Shown here: piece after piece, positions 22,755 through 33,847 of the stretch
Numbering within the stretch: the first letter of the stretch is position 1
How the letters are laid out: the number at the start of each line of letters is the position of its first letter
From: Coniferiporia sulphurascens
Lineage: Eukaryota; Basidiomycota; Agaricomycetes; Hymenochaetales; Hymenochaetaceae
Length of the DNA: 64,000 nt
Direction: 5' to 3'
Assembly (NCBI GenBank): GCA_002794785.1
Contig: NBBA01000002.1
Coordinates: forward strand, 806,001 to 870,000
Made by a program: the position numbers and the translations under genes
The notes under the pieces: generated by a model
What the model was told of the DNA's origin: nothing
Database searches by the model: none
The model's input: only the letters and a program-made list of their open reading frames with translations

Positions 22755-23990
22755 TCAAGAAAACCGCATCTCGCTCATCATCGTAGCCCGCCCACCCAAG
22801 CTTATGCTCGCACCCCCGCGCGACGCACGCGCAGCCTCCTCCTTGAGGTTACACAGCAGACGGCTGCCGAGCACACACGGCAGTGCAGCGTTCGCGAAAA
22901 GCGACACGTTTGAAGAGTACTGTCCCAGTGCGATCCAGTAGGAGGACACGCTTGCGAGGCCGCAGATGATCACCCTGTATTGTTTTAAGTCCGTATCAGT
23001 TTTTTTTGTTCCTCTTTGGTGGACATGTCATCGATGGGGGGACGTACAGGACGAAGTAAATTGCTTGATCGCGGACGAGCACAGTTAGGAGGCTAGTCCG
23101 TGATCCTGACCCAGACACGCCGTCGCCGCCGAGAGCGGCACACTCCCGCCGGTAGCAAAATGCCTTGTACAGTGCAAGGGCCGTGAGTATGACTTCAAAC
23201 ACAAGCGTGGGGACCCTGTTCCACGGTATGTGCCGTTATTTGTCAGTCCTCTTGACACCATGGAGAGGATCAAGGGGAAAACGGGCACGCACCAGTACGC
23301 TGTGGCCCAATTCTGCAGGAAGACGCCCTGCGAGGCGCACCCCGTGAGACCAGGCATGATTATTAGGACCATATCTAACGTAGAATATGCGTACGTTAGA
23401 TGAATGGACTTCTGCAACTGAATTGGTTATATGCGTACCTTGAACGGATGTCTCGATGCGTATAAGGACGCCGAGCATAACTGCGCCCTCCGTCACGAAC
23501 AGCGCAGTGAGACAGGCGGCTAGTTTCCTGTCTACAAAATCAAAACGGAGGGGTGTTAAGTTTTCTTTCTTTAGCGAGACGGAGGAGGGGAATGCGCCTA
23601 CTCCCGGAGAAAAGCGCGAGCACACGTATCATGAGAATGCCTGTATAATCGACGTTCAGGCATGGTTAGTATGGGGACAAAGCTGTAGGGGGAGTTCTTA
23701 CAGTCGATGAGAAGGATGCCCATCCAGCCTGCACGTAATGTCGGTCGTCAGTTCTAGGCTACCGCACGGAAAAAGGACAAAGGATCTTACCGGCTATTTG
23801 GTAGGCCCACGGTAGAGCTGTACCTACAGCAAGAGTCAGCCAGCATCTACGTCCATGACTTCATCAGGGCTCTTACATCTGATTGATGAACGTTAGGATA
23901 GGTTCACTCGAAGAGGAGAAAATGACTTACAACGCCGTGGTGGCATCGGAAAGGTAATCTACGCTCACTCAGTCAGCCAAGTCCTTATTC
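22755..23990 (-). CDS. DUF6533-type multi-pass membrane protein (N-terminus unresolved)
   Basis: On the minus strand, exons with good junctions (introns 22975-23047 and 23216-23292) give WATAYW, VPTLVFEVILTALALYKAF, LLTVLVRDQAIYFVL, then VIICGLASVSSYWI and ALPCVLGSRLLCNLKEEAAR. Upstream pieces read ALPWAYQIAG, GWMGILLID and ILMIRVLALFSGSRR. The row of hydrophobic helices, the RVLALFSGSRR turn and the SRLLCNLKEEA end fit the basidiomycete seven-helix DUF6533 family, whose function is unknown. The first helices and the start codon could not be placed, and some middle junctions are uncertain. The gene may be damaged at its 5' end. Confidence 0.5.
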
Positions 23991-26900
23991 CGCACCCAGC
24001 TTCGGCGACACAACTCACTTTTGATGTCGAACAGAGCGATGAACAGAGCAATATACCGATTCTGAAATTTGTACGGGCGTTCATGAGACACTGGAAGCGG
24101 AAGCCAAACGGACGCGCTGCACTACCAGGAAATATATCAAGCTGACGAGACTCCGAGGTGTGCGCTGATTGGCAGCGAAAGGCAAGTTAATCTAGCTACG
24201 TATCCCATTGAAGAGACCGGACGGGCTTACCCAGAAGTATTTGACCTAATTCACGCCATCAAGAGTAAGTACAGTCTCGATTAAGTACAAGGAAATGAGT
24301 GAATCACTCAGCGCACCTCCTTATCCATCGTGATAACTACAAAAGAAAAAGAAAGCCGTTAAGTCCCGGAATCGAGTTAGAGGAAAAGAACAATCAGACT
24401 ACTCAACTGATATCGTACAAGAGAACAGACGTGACGGCCACCCTACAATACAGCTCCTGGTCGAGCGTAGATAGCCAGTATACTACAAGGCTGGGGTCGA
24501 GCTGGGCCGCGTTGGGCCCTACGTCCGAGCGGGGATAGACATACATCGTGCGCGTGCTAGGAAGAAAAAGTTCAAACTGGCGGTGCCGGAGCTGGGGGGG
24601 GGGAGCTAGTAGTTTAGGTAACTTGAACCGGCTCAAGCTCTTCTTATAGTGTCACATAAAGAAACGAAATAAAAAGGAGATGGTATACTGTAGTGATGGA
24701 CAGCGGCTCGAACCGGAGCTCTCGAACGTGCGTAGAGCGCATCCGTACGGCTTCACGAGTCTAGCGTCAGCGCTGCTGGGTTATGCGAAGTATGCAGATT
24801 CTGTACCTATCACGTCATGGCTGATGGGGGTGTTGAGTGGTACGGGAATCTAGGATACGGAAGCTAAACGACTGTGTAGGGACATCCTCGTGTTTGTTGC
24901 CACGGTTTCACTAAGGAAGATTTTACTTCCGCACAAGGGAGGAGGTGATGTTGTAATGCCTGCAGGCCGTTTCATGTTGGGGCTCGGACGTTAGAGCAAC
25001 TTGGACGGGCAGCACGGTCAACGCAGGATATTGAACGGACTTTGAAATTTTGGAAGTCCGCGCTGTTAGCTCGGGACAAAACGCGCTGCCTTAGCAGAGC
25101 CGCACCGTTTCCTGTATCGATGTGATGATGCGTACGTATGTAGCTGATGTCCGTATTATGATCGACTAGGCAGCGAGCACTGCCAGTGGCATAGGCGACG
25201 GATATACGTACATATGTTAAGCACTTGCTTCCGTTTGAGCATTAATATTGACATCAATTAACTCTGTGCAGGGGCAACTACACTGGCAATCTAGAGAGCC
25301 GAGAGTGTGATCGTGATCGTGATCGGAGGTGTTTTCTCTATCTTGGCATCAATCGACCCCCTACCCCTAGGCACCCACAATCGGGGAAGGGAAGCGTAAG
25401 CGAGGATGATTGTGATCGAGGCGTTTACCTCAGACTCTTACATCAAAAAAGGATCCGCAGCGGCGTTATGCAATAGTGGACTAGCTCCGAACTTTCCTTT
25501 TTTGGTCGCGTCCGATCCTTTGAAATTCTTCCTTACTTTCACAGTGTGAATCGTTACATTGTCACTTTAGATTGACCGCCGACTGTTGGAGCCACTAATT
25601 TCCAATAGATATAAGGAGGAAAAGGAGGCCTTGGTGGCTAGCTATTTACCATTTTTTGAAACTCACGGCGAAATATGGTCAGTACTACAGTAGTGTGCCT
25701 TACTGAGGCAGACGGGAGGGATAGAAGCCGCAGGTGCCGATGAACGGGTCGGACTTGAACTTCCGGAGGCTAAGCCGGATCGTTTCGAGAACCACGGTCA
25801 GGACTCAATACTTTACTATAATGCTCCATTTGTTCATCCGATAACTGGATATTTTGATATTTGCACGCAGGATCTTTACCAAAGGCGCACTTAGTATCAA
25901 ACCCCGACTGGCATAGCCTAACATCAACAGGTGAATTCGGCGTTCTCAACAGCTTGAAGAATATCAATCATCCTAGAAAAACCAATAAAGAATCTTTCAA
26001 AGTTGCAAATACCACTTGCAAACATGTACTATGGACTCTGCGATTTAGGTCGCTTTATCGCTTCGCTCCGCTGTAGATCTAGCCTGGGGCGTTAACCGAG
26101 AAGCTTAGGCACAGCGAATTATCCGACACCGTCGATAGATCGGAATGCATAGGATCGATATTCGGCGGCCATCTCCTCAGTCTATTCACACAGCACTCCT
26201 TCAATCAAGGCTGCGTGGCTACACGGCTACTGCGACATGTTTAAAGACGATCAGCCACGTTTGGTCCCATATAGGGGTAAGTGTTGAAATTCGAGCGTTG
26301 TTGTTTTAATTTTGATTTAGTTTCGCAGCCAGAACTTCAACATGCTGGCCGTGACTCGGAGATTATTGAGTCTTGACAATGAAGGAGAGGAGAAATGACC
26401 ATCAAAACGCGATGTCAAAAAGCTCACTGCTTGTTTCACAGTCCAAGTCCTCAACTTTCTAATTACCAGGAAATATGTACCAGCACACAGAAATCAAGGT
26501 TACAAGTAACAGATGATGGCTAGCCGGGGACCCCAAAGTACTGGCACCGCGATCTCGTAGTAGCGAGTATACTTTATAAGGCGAGCTCATTAACCGCTTG
26601 AAGGTATTAAATATTTGCAAAACGTCAAAGACAAAGACAAGGAGCGCGGAGCAAGGAGCATCATCGTCTGAACACACCATGACACAACACGAGCTCAAGC
26701 CGCTCAGCTGTTGACACTCGGACCCCCTTGACGTGCACTAACACTAGTGATTTACGGCACAATAATTGCAATATTGACGAGTCTATATTGACAGCAATGC
26801 ACCATCCATCATCCCTATCTGGGCAGGCTGGAGTTATGGTGGTGGTCCTGCAGCGGAAACAATTGAAACACGTGGATCCTGAGACATGCAAAAGACTGTG

Positions 26901-28875
26901 AGTCTGTTCGTCTTAAGCTCGGTTCCCGTCCGGTCCTCAGGAGCTCAGGATTGATAGTGTGCTTGTATCCGCTGGAAAGCGAGGAGCTGCCGGACGCAAG
27001 TGGACAATAGAAGTACTTCTGTTAAAGATTGTAACCTCGGACAAACCCGCAGGGGGAGCCGTAGGATGAGGTTTGCGGCGGATGGCTGGAGGGGCCAAGA
27101 GGACTTCTCGTACGGCAGACTACCATACTATTGTATACCAGTGACCCCTACTAGTACTATTACAAGGGGGCCCCTGCCCACAAAATCGCTATCGCAAGGT
27201 TCCACACAACCAGATTGTTGGTATTCAGCAATTCGCGGCGCTGGCGAATGCACTCCGTATCCAAGAATATCATTTAACCAGTAAATAATCGCGTCGAGGG
27301 AAACCGAGCGCACATCATACAGCAAGGAAAAATCCACGAAAGTTTTAAAACTCCGCCGGCCGACCTCGGCATCGAGCTCGAACTTCGACACAAATTACTG
27401 CTGAAAAAAATACCATATGAGTGCAAGGTGAACTATTTAAAATGGGTATGATACGCGTCGCAGAAAAATGGTATTGCGTTGTTGTGAAACCACAGTCACT
27501 TGTTTTGCTAACCAGGAAGAGCCTCTGGAACTTGAAGCTCAGGCTGTCGGCTTGCGCAACAATTATTTTTATTAGCGATTTTATTTGCAGTCACACATAT
27601 TACACGCTAGGGTGTACTGTTACACCACTCTGGATGGAATGGAATAATGCAGTGTACAGGGTGAGGCATGATGTTGAAGAGTACTACTGTAGTGACGAAC
27701 ACTGACAGAATGCACTGGCATTGAACCTTTTTTCGATCTCAGATAACCGTGACAAAACTCTTTGTAGTTAGCACTACATTTATGCAACCGCCAACCTGTC
27801 GGAGTATCAATATTAGTGTAATTTTTCGTGGCAATCGTATCGTACATATAAAGGGGGCACCATTATTCTGAGAGACATAAACCAGTACCCGAAAATTCTG
27901 GAGGGGATGGTGGTTCCGCAGCGTGTGTCTCCTTACAAGCTAGGTACTAAGAACTATTGTTCAGACCTGGGTGCCGTGGAAGAAAAATACAAAAGCATCG
28001 TAACAAGGGTTATACGATAGTATCTTCGCACTGGCAGCACCGCTTGCACCTCAAAAGAAAGATTGCGTGCTTCTCGGTCTCATATGTTCAAAGAATCAAT
28101 CACCCTACCACTGGCAGTGTAGCGACCTGAGCACGAACGAGGCCGCAGATAGACGCATAGGGGTTGTTATCAAACCTGTGTTTTAAGGCCTCGTTTAAGG
28201 CTCTGTTTAAGTCTTTGTTCAAGTGGTCAGAACAAAGCCTTAAACACGTTTGAGCTTTGATATCCCCCAACCTGAGTGTCAGTTCAAGACTCCGTTTTGA
28301 CTCTTGAGCTCCCGCATAAACTTCGCATTCCTTGCAGAAATATATTCGTAATATTACATAATCAGGTGATCAAGATCCTTTTGCGCGCTATCCAGTGCTT
28401 TTCTGACAAAATTATATTTGCAGGTAATATTTTTAACCAGAGTAATATCCCTGACGACCAAAAAGGCGTCTTTGAGGACAGAGATGAGTGCGTTGAGTGT
28501 AGCACGACGTGATTCGGTCCGCGAGATCAGCTTACAAGAAAGTCGGACTTCAAATTGGAGCAGAAACCTTAATTAAGTTTGGGCTTAAATAGCCTCGTTC
28601 TGCTGTTTCGCTTGTTTTGAACACAGGTTTGATAATCCTAATATTGTTCGTCCATTGGATTGGCTACTGCGAGTTTCCAAGAAGCAGGTATATTAATTTG
28701 TACATCGTACTTACACATGCGTGGACATGTAGCGAAAACGATGTTTCTAAAGAGTCGCAGGAAAATAAACGTCGGTATAGTCGAACTTGTGAATACTAGC
28801 TTGTATTAGTGCATGCGTGTGTATTTTCAAAAGCTATAACGTCTAATATTCGGTAGGCGGGTGGAGGTCAGGGAC
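23991..28875. other. Gene-poor stretch of about 4.9 kb
   Basis: No frame here shows a recognisable domain, a convincing intron set or biased composition. Visible oddities are a run of about ten G at 24594-24603, a short GATCGTGATCGTGATCG repeat near 25310, and an imperfect inverted repeat around 28177-28245 (GTGTTTTAAGGC against GCCTTAAACAC). It may be decayed repeat DNA. Confidence 0.4.
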
Positions 28876-30251
28876 TTAAGACAGGAGGTGCACGACACCC
28901 TCGAAGATGCCGAACGTCGCCATGTTCACTGGTATCGCTCTGGGATAAAATCAGTTAGGGATTTAGAAAAAAAAAGTCTAGCGTGTCGGGCGGACGCACC
29001 GCATGAGCGTAGGCGACATGCCGCGGAAGAAGAAAGCGGCGCCTTCGGTACGGTACGAGTAGACTATCGTCGACAGGGTGGTGCGATACGGGTGTGGGTG
29101 TGCGGCTATGACGCCGCCGTGCTTACTTTGCGGCGCGGCGGAAGAGGGATGGTAGTCGACTCCTTGGACACGCGTCTTGATGACGTCGAATGCGAACGTG
29201 CCGAGCCAGCCGCTGATGCCTGCCAGTGCGCCTGCGAAGAGAAGGGCGGGCCATGAGAGCGTGCTTGTCTCGCCTAGGGGTTCGGTGTCGGCAAGTATGG
29301 GGTGGGTCGAGCGAGTGTCTGCATCTCTTGAGGAGGAGGGGCGATGCGCAAAGTAGCGGCAGGCTGCTTCGTACTGTCCAGTGGTCAGCGAGTGAGCGAG
29401 AGAGTAAGGTTGGACGTACGGTGGCAAAGTACGCTCCGTAGCCGACGTCACGTAGCGCAGTAGCGGTGAGACCACGGTACAGACCCCTTACGCCGTTCCT
29501 GCGGAATATGCCGAGGGCGACCTGACGCGTCGAAGGGCGGTGCTCGATGATGTTCTGTTGGCGGATCTTGATAAGCTCTATGGGGCACGTTATGATTCTG
29601 CACCGGCGTCCGCCGTCAGAGAGTGCGTCATCGGTCGGAGACGCGGCGGTGACTTACGACGCGACGATCCCGCTCCCGACGCCCGCCAGCCCCACTTGCG
29701 CGATCGTCGGCTCGTCCGAGTCAGATTCTAGCTGCATCCGCATGAAGAAGCGGTAGCTCGAGAAGACGACTCCGTTCAGCGGGGCGGAGGACAGCTGCAC
29801 CGATTGGGTTAGTGGGAGAAGGGCTGCAGGGGCCGATGATGACGCACCATGGGGGACACGATCCCCTTGAAGAGCCCTCTGAACTTCTCCTCACGGACGA
29901 TCGTGGAGAACGCATGGAACGTCGACCGGTACCGAGCGGACGTCTCCGGGCTCTGGAAGCGCACCTTGACTGTCAAATAGCGTAGCCTGAGTGAGCTCCA
30001 TTCGGGGTTGTTCAGATATGCTACTGACCAGTGTCAAAGGGGAAAGCGATCACGAGCCCTGCGATGCCTGCAATTCGTCAGTTCCTTGAGAAAGGCCGTT
30101 GGCTCTGGCTAAAACCACCTGCTATTGTTCCCGCGACGAAGTCGATTGTCGGGTCTATTTCTACACGCGCGAGATGAGGTCGGTCATTTGTAGCGTAGTC
30201 TGCACACGTACGTTTCTTCTTGGATGGTAATGCATTATCGACGTCGCCCAT
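28876..30251 (-). CDS. Mitochondrial carrier (SLC25) family protein
   Basis: Eight exons from the ATG at 30251 (MGDVDNALPSKKK) join in phase to about 331 residues. They are 30212-30251, 30119-30160, 30029-30067, 29848-29969, 29658-29794, 29420-29597, 29000-29373 and 28876-28939. Three carrier repeats are visible with signatures PFDTVKVRFQ, CPIELIKIRQQ and AFDVIKTRVQ. Each precedes a GLFKGI/GLYRGL/FFRGM turn, and a typical IPVNMATFGIFE follows the third repeat. It is an inner-membrane solute carrier. The repeat texts resemble the ornithine/carnitine group, but the substrate cannot be stated. The third signature has Ala in place of the usual Pro. The gene is transcribed divergently from the F-box/WD40 gene. 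Confidence 0.9.
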
Positions 30252-30507
30252 GTCCACGTCAAATGCCCATCGAAATCAGCAGATTATGCTGCATCCAAGT
30301 GTGGATTGGTCGCGGAATGTGCCTGTAGTGGACGAGCGGAGCAGACTCAAGAGAACGACTTCGAATCGGACCGACGGCACGGTGACGGGGTCGCACGCGG
30401 ATTCGTCACGCTGACTTTGGGGGATTTTGTGACGGATTCGGAAGGGCTGGGTCGCTTTGCCAAGTTGCCGGCTGCGTCCACGCAGGTGAACTTCGTCGCT
30501 TTCTACA
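30252..30507. promoter_or_regulatory. Shared divergent promoter region
   Basis: Only 256 bases separate the start codons of the carrier (minus) and the F-box/WD40 gene (plus). The two promoters must share this space. I see no clear TATA box. Confidence 0.55.
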
Positions 30508-32931
30508 ATGACAAACGCCCTCCTCCCCGACGACGCCATGCCTCTCTCGCTCACCCCGCTGGCTATCAACGACTCCTCGGGCCCCGTCGAGTCCGTCGCC
30601 GACGTGTCCAGCATCCCCGGAGATACGTCCTCCACGATCTACATGCCCATAGTCTCACCTCCCACACCCGCCCCCTCTCCCCGTCCCATGTCCTCCGTCC
30701 TCTCGCCAAGCACTGCCGACCCCGCCCATTTCTCGCGTCTCGAATTCGCCTCTCTCAAATCCGCGGGTGGTGCAGCCGGAGGCAGCGCCACACCGCTGCG
30801 CCAGCAATACCTCGCCGCGCTCCTCGCAGACTGTACGCCCGCAGAGCTCCTATTCGTCTCAACGACTATCGCCCCATTGCTCAAGCGTGATTTCCTGCGC
30901 GACTTACCAGCCGAACTCAGCCTGCACATCCTCGGGTACATCGACGACGCCCGCACGCTTGCACGCGCGAGCCGCGTCTCGCGTTTCTGGCATGCACTCA
31001 TGCAGGATGAGGCGACGTGGAAACGCATGTGCCAGATGTCCAAATTTGAAGATCGGCTGTACCCTAGGAGTGATGCTGATGTTGCACAGGGTCAGAAGAG
31101 GAAGGACAGTATGGACGAGACGATGATGAGTGACTTGTTGCAGTCTGTGCCTATTGTCAATAAGGTGGCACAACCGATTCTCGTGGAATTGCCTCCCGAG
31201 ACGAAACCGAGCATCCCTGCCACGCCTTTTTACCCGTTTTCGTATAGGAAACATTTCATTTACTCTTATAAGACGAGTACGTGTTTTTAATTATAACTTT
31301 TCCTTTATTCGGGACGCTAATTAGCAACACCACCCTCTTTCAGTGACGAACTGGCGAAGGAAAGGCCGACTGCTCAACAAGCATCGACCACCATCTGCCA
31401 CACCCGACGGCGGAGTCGTCACCTCCGTCGCTCTGGACCACGAATGGATAGTCGTCGGACTTGCAAGCTGCCGTATTCAAGTCTTCTCCGCGCGTACGGG
31501 TATTCTGAGCCGTACGCTTGTGGGGCACGAGTCGGGAGTGTGGGCGGTTAATTTGGTTAGTGCGGGTGGGCGGTGGGTAGACCCGCCTGCGTCGGCGCTG
31601 TTGACGAAGGCTGCTGCGAGTGCGAGTGCGAGCGCCTCGGGATCGACGGACTCGGTGCGAGACGAGGTGGGGGCGAGCACGGATGTTGGAGCGGGTGTGT
31701 GGCTTAGCGAGGCGATGAGCAAGTTCAGCGAATGTGAGGGCTTGACGCTTGATGATATGGAGTACCACATTCCCGACTCCCTGCGCACCGCTATCGGGCT
31801 CGATAAGCCTCGCTCTTCGCGCGGGGGTTCACGCACAGCGTCAGCAGAGTCAGCCCCACCTAAGCCTAGCGATATCTGCTGCGCATCGGAGGGGTGGGGG
31901 AACGCGAACGCGCTAGTAGTGAGCGGAGGGTGCGACAAGCAACTACGAGTGTGGGATGTCAAATCCGGGTACTGCATCTACGTACTCGAAGGCCACACCT
32001 CGACGATACGCTGCTTGCGGGTGTTGCATAATCGCCCGATAGCGATTTCGGGGTCGAGGGATACGACGTTGAGGGTGTGGGATGTGCAGAGAGGAAAGTT
32101 GTTGAGGACGTTGACGGGTCATGAGGAGAGCGTGAGGTGTTTGGATGTTTGTGGGAATCAGGCGGTTAGTGGGAGTTATGATGCTACTTGTCGGGTACGT
32201 GAGCACTGGGTTTAGAGGGATTGGGTCGATGGAGCTGACTCTTTTTGCCCCATAGTTGTGGAATATAGATACGGGCGAGTGCTTGCATGTCCTTCGTGGT
32301 CATTTGCATCAGATATATTCCGTCGCGTATGACGGCGTGAATATCGCCTCTGGAGGACTCGATACCACCGTCCGTGTATGGAACCCCGTTGACGGGTTTG
32401 TGATTTCCAACAAAGTTTATTCGACCTTAGTATGCTAATACCATCTTCCCTCTTGCCTAACAGACAATGCATCGCACTCCTACAAGGCCACACGGCGCTC
32501 GTCTGTCAACTACAGCTCCTGGGATCAACACTCGCAACAGGCGGGTCAGACGGACGCGTAATCACATTCTCCGTCGACCGGTCCTCTCTCTCCCCATCCC
32601 CTTCCTCCTCTTCCACCTCCGGGGGTTCCTCCCACGGCCCCGCCTCCGTCCCTACGCACACACGCGTAAACAACCCCCGGCGAATCGCCGCACACGACTC
32701 GTCCGTCACCGCTCTGCAGCTGGACGCGCACTGGCTCGTCACGGGGGGAACGACGGGCGCGTGAGGCTGTACGACGCGCGGACGGGGGGTTATGTTAGGG
32801 AGTTGACGGAGCCTGCGGAGGCGGTGTGGAAGGTTGCGCATAAGTATGATAAGTGTGTGGTTATGTGTAAGAGGGCGGGGAAGACTGTTATGGAGATTTG
32901 GAGCTTTAGGCCGGGGGAGGGGGATGATTAG
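30508..32931 (+). CDS. F-box/WD40 protein, Cdc4/Fbw7-like (apparent frameshift in the last exon)
   Basis: Exons 30508-31276, 31344-32194, 32256-32395 and 32464-32931. An F-box lies at about residues 131-170 (DLPAELSLHILGYID...RVSRFWHAL). Next come NWRRKGRLLNKHRPP and GHESGVWAVNLV, as in Cdc4-type proteins. At least five WD40 blades follow (VSGGCDKQLRVWDV, ISGSRDTTLRVWDV, VSGSYDATCRLWNI, ASGGLDTTVRVWN, ATGGSDGRVITF), then NDGRVRLYDA. Such proteins are the substrate receptors of SCF ubiquitin ligases and bind phosphodegrons in the nucleus. In the last exon the frame must shift at a six-G run near 32745: before it the frame reads LVTGG and then ends GTTGA, while after it NDGRVRLYDARTGG lies one base over. 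This is either a sequencing indel or a real truncation. Confidence 0.85.
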
Positions 32932-33847
32932 TTGGGTGGGGGTGAGGTGGGGTGGGGAGGAGGGAGGGAGGGGCGGGGTGGGTAATGCGTATTCTTTGGT
33001 CCTCTTTTTTCGGAGTGTTTATGTACGTCTTTAATGTGTTATCTGGAATTCACTACTCTTTTTTGGGAGGTTTTGTGTGTGCTGGGAAAGGGGAGGGGAA
33101 TTGTTTTTACTGCAGGATAGAAGACGGTGGTAGTGTCTACTGGGCTGTTCTAGAGTGAGAAACAGTCTGCGGTGCTTGGAACAAGTTCATACAACTGGAA
33201 AGGGCGCCTTTATTCCGAGAGATACCGAGTCTGCTTATACAGTACAGTATAAATAAACCCAGAAACAATCGCAGACGTAGGTTAGATACAGTAAGATTGG
33301 AGGCAGTCATCATTGCAAATCCAGGCTTCAATTGATCAAGTTTGGGTGATGTAGAGTCAAAATGCAAAATGTTTGTGAGGTTGATCATACATCAGTATAG
33401 AATTGATGGGACAAGGGGGGAGGCGGGTTCCGAGCGGCGGGCGCCGCGTGTCCGAGGGCGCGCCTGCACGTGCTGCAGATGCCCCTGCACGTGATGTTAG
33501 GCTCGCAATTCAGAGCGGCATGAATTCTCCATGGCATCGTTGTCTGTTCTTGCAAGGAATTTTGGATAGGGATGAAGTTGCAATTTTCTCAGTATTCTGT
33601 TTGTATGTACGGCGTATCGGTATCTTGTTTCTGCAGTTGGATCAGGGATTCAGGGTCCAGTAGGCTTAGGTCTACGGTCACATGATAGACGCGTTACGTT
33701 GTTGTCATTGACCTGTCACGCGTCGCATCACGGACACACACTCTGGTGGTCGGCGCTCACTGCTGCAAGTACTGGGTAAAGTGCCGAAGGACTGACTTGG
33801 TCACTTTATTTCGTTTCTCGGACTCGCCTCCTCATGATTGTGACGAG
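32932..33847. other. Intergenic
   Basis: No gene is seen. A G-rich stretch follows the F-box gene (32935-32980). The right end is the promoter side of the helicase gene. Confidence 0.5.

Noticed and set aside
33403..33663. 86-codon plus-strand frame between the F-box gene and the helicase
   Set aside because: Low-complexity Gly/Arg/Ala start, no homology seen, and unrelated to the adjacent exons.
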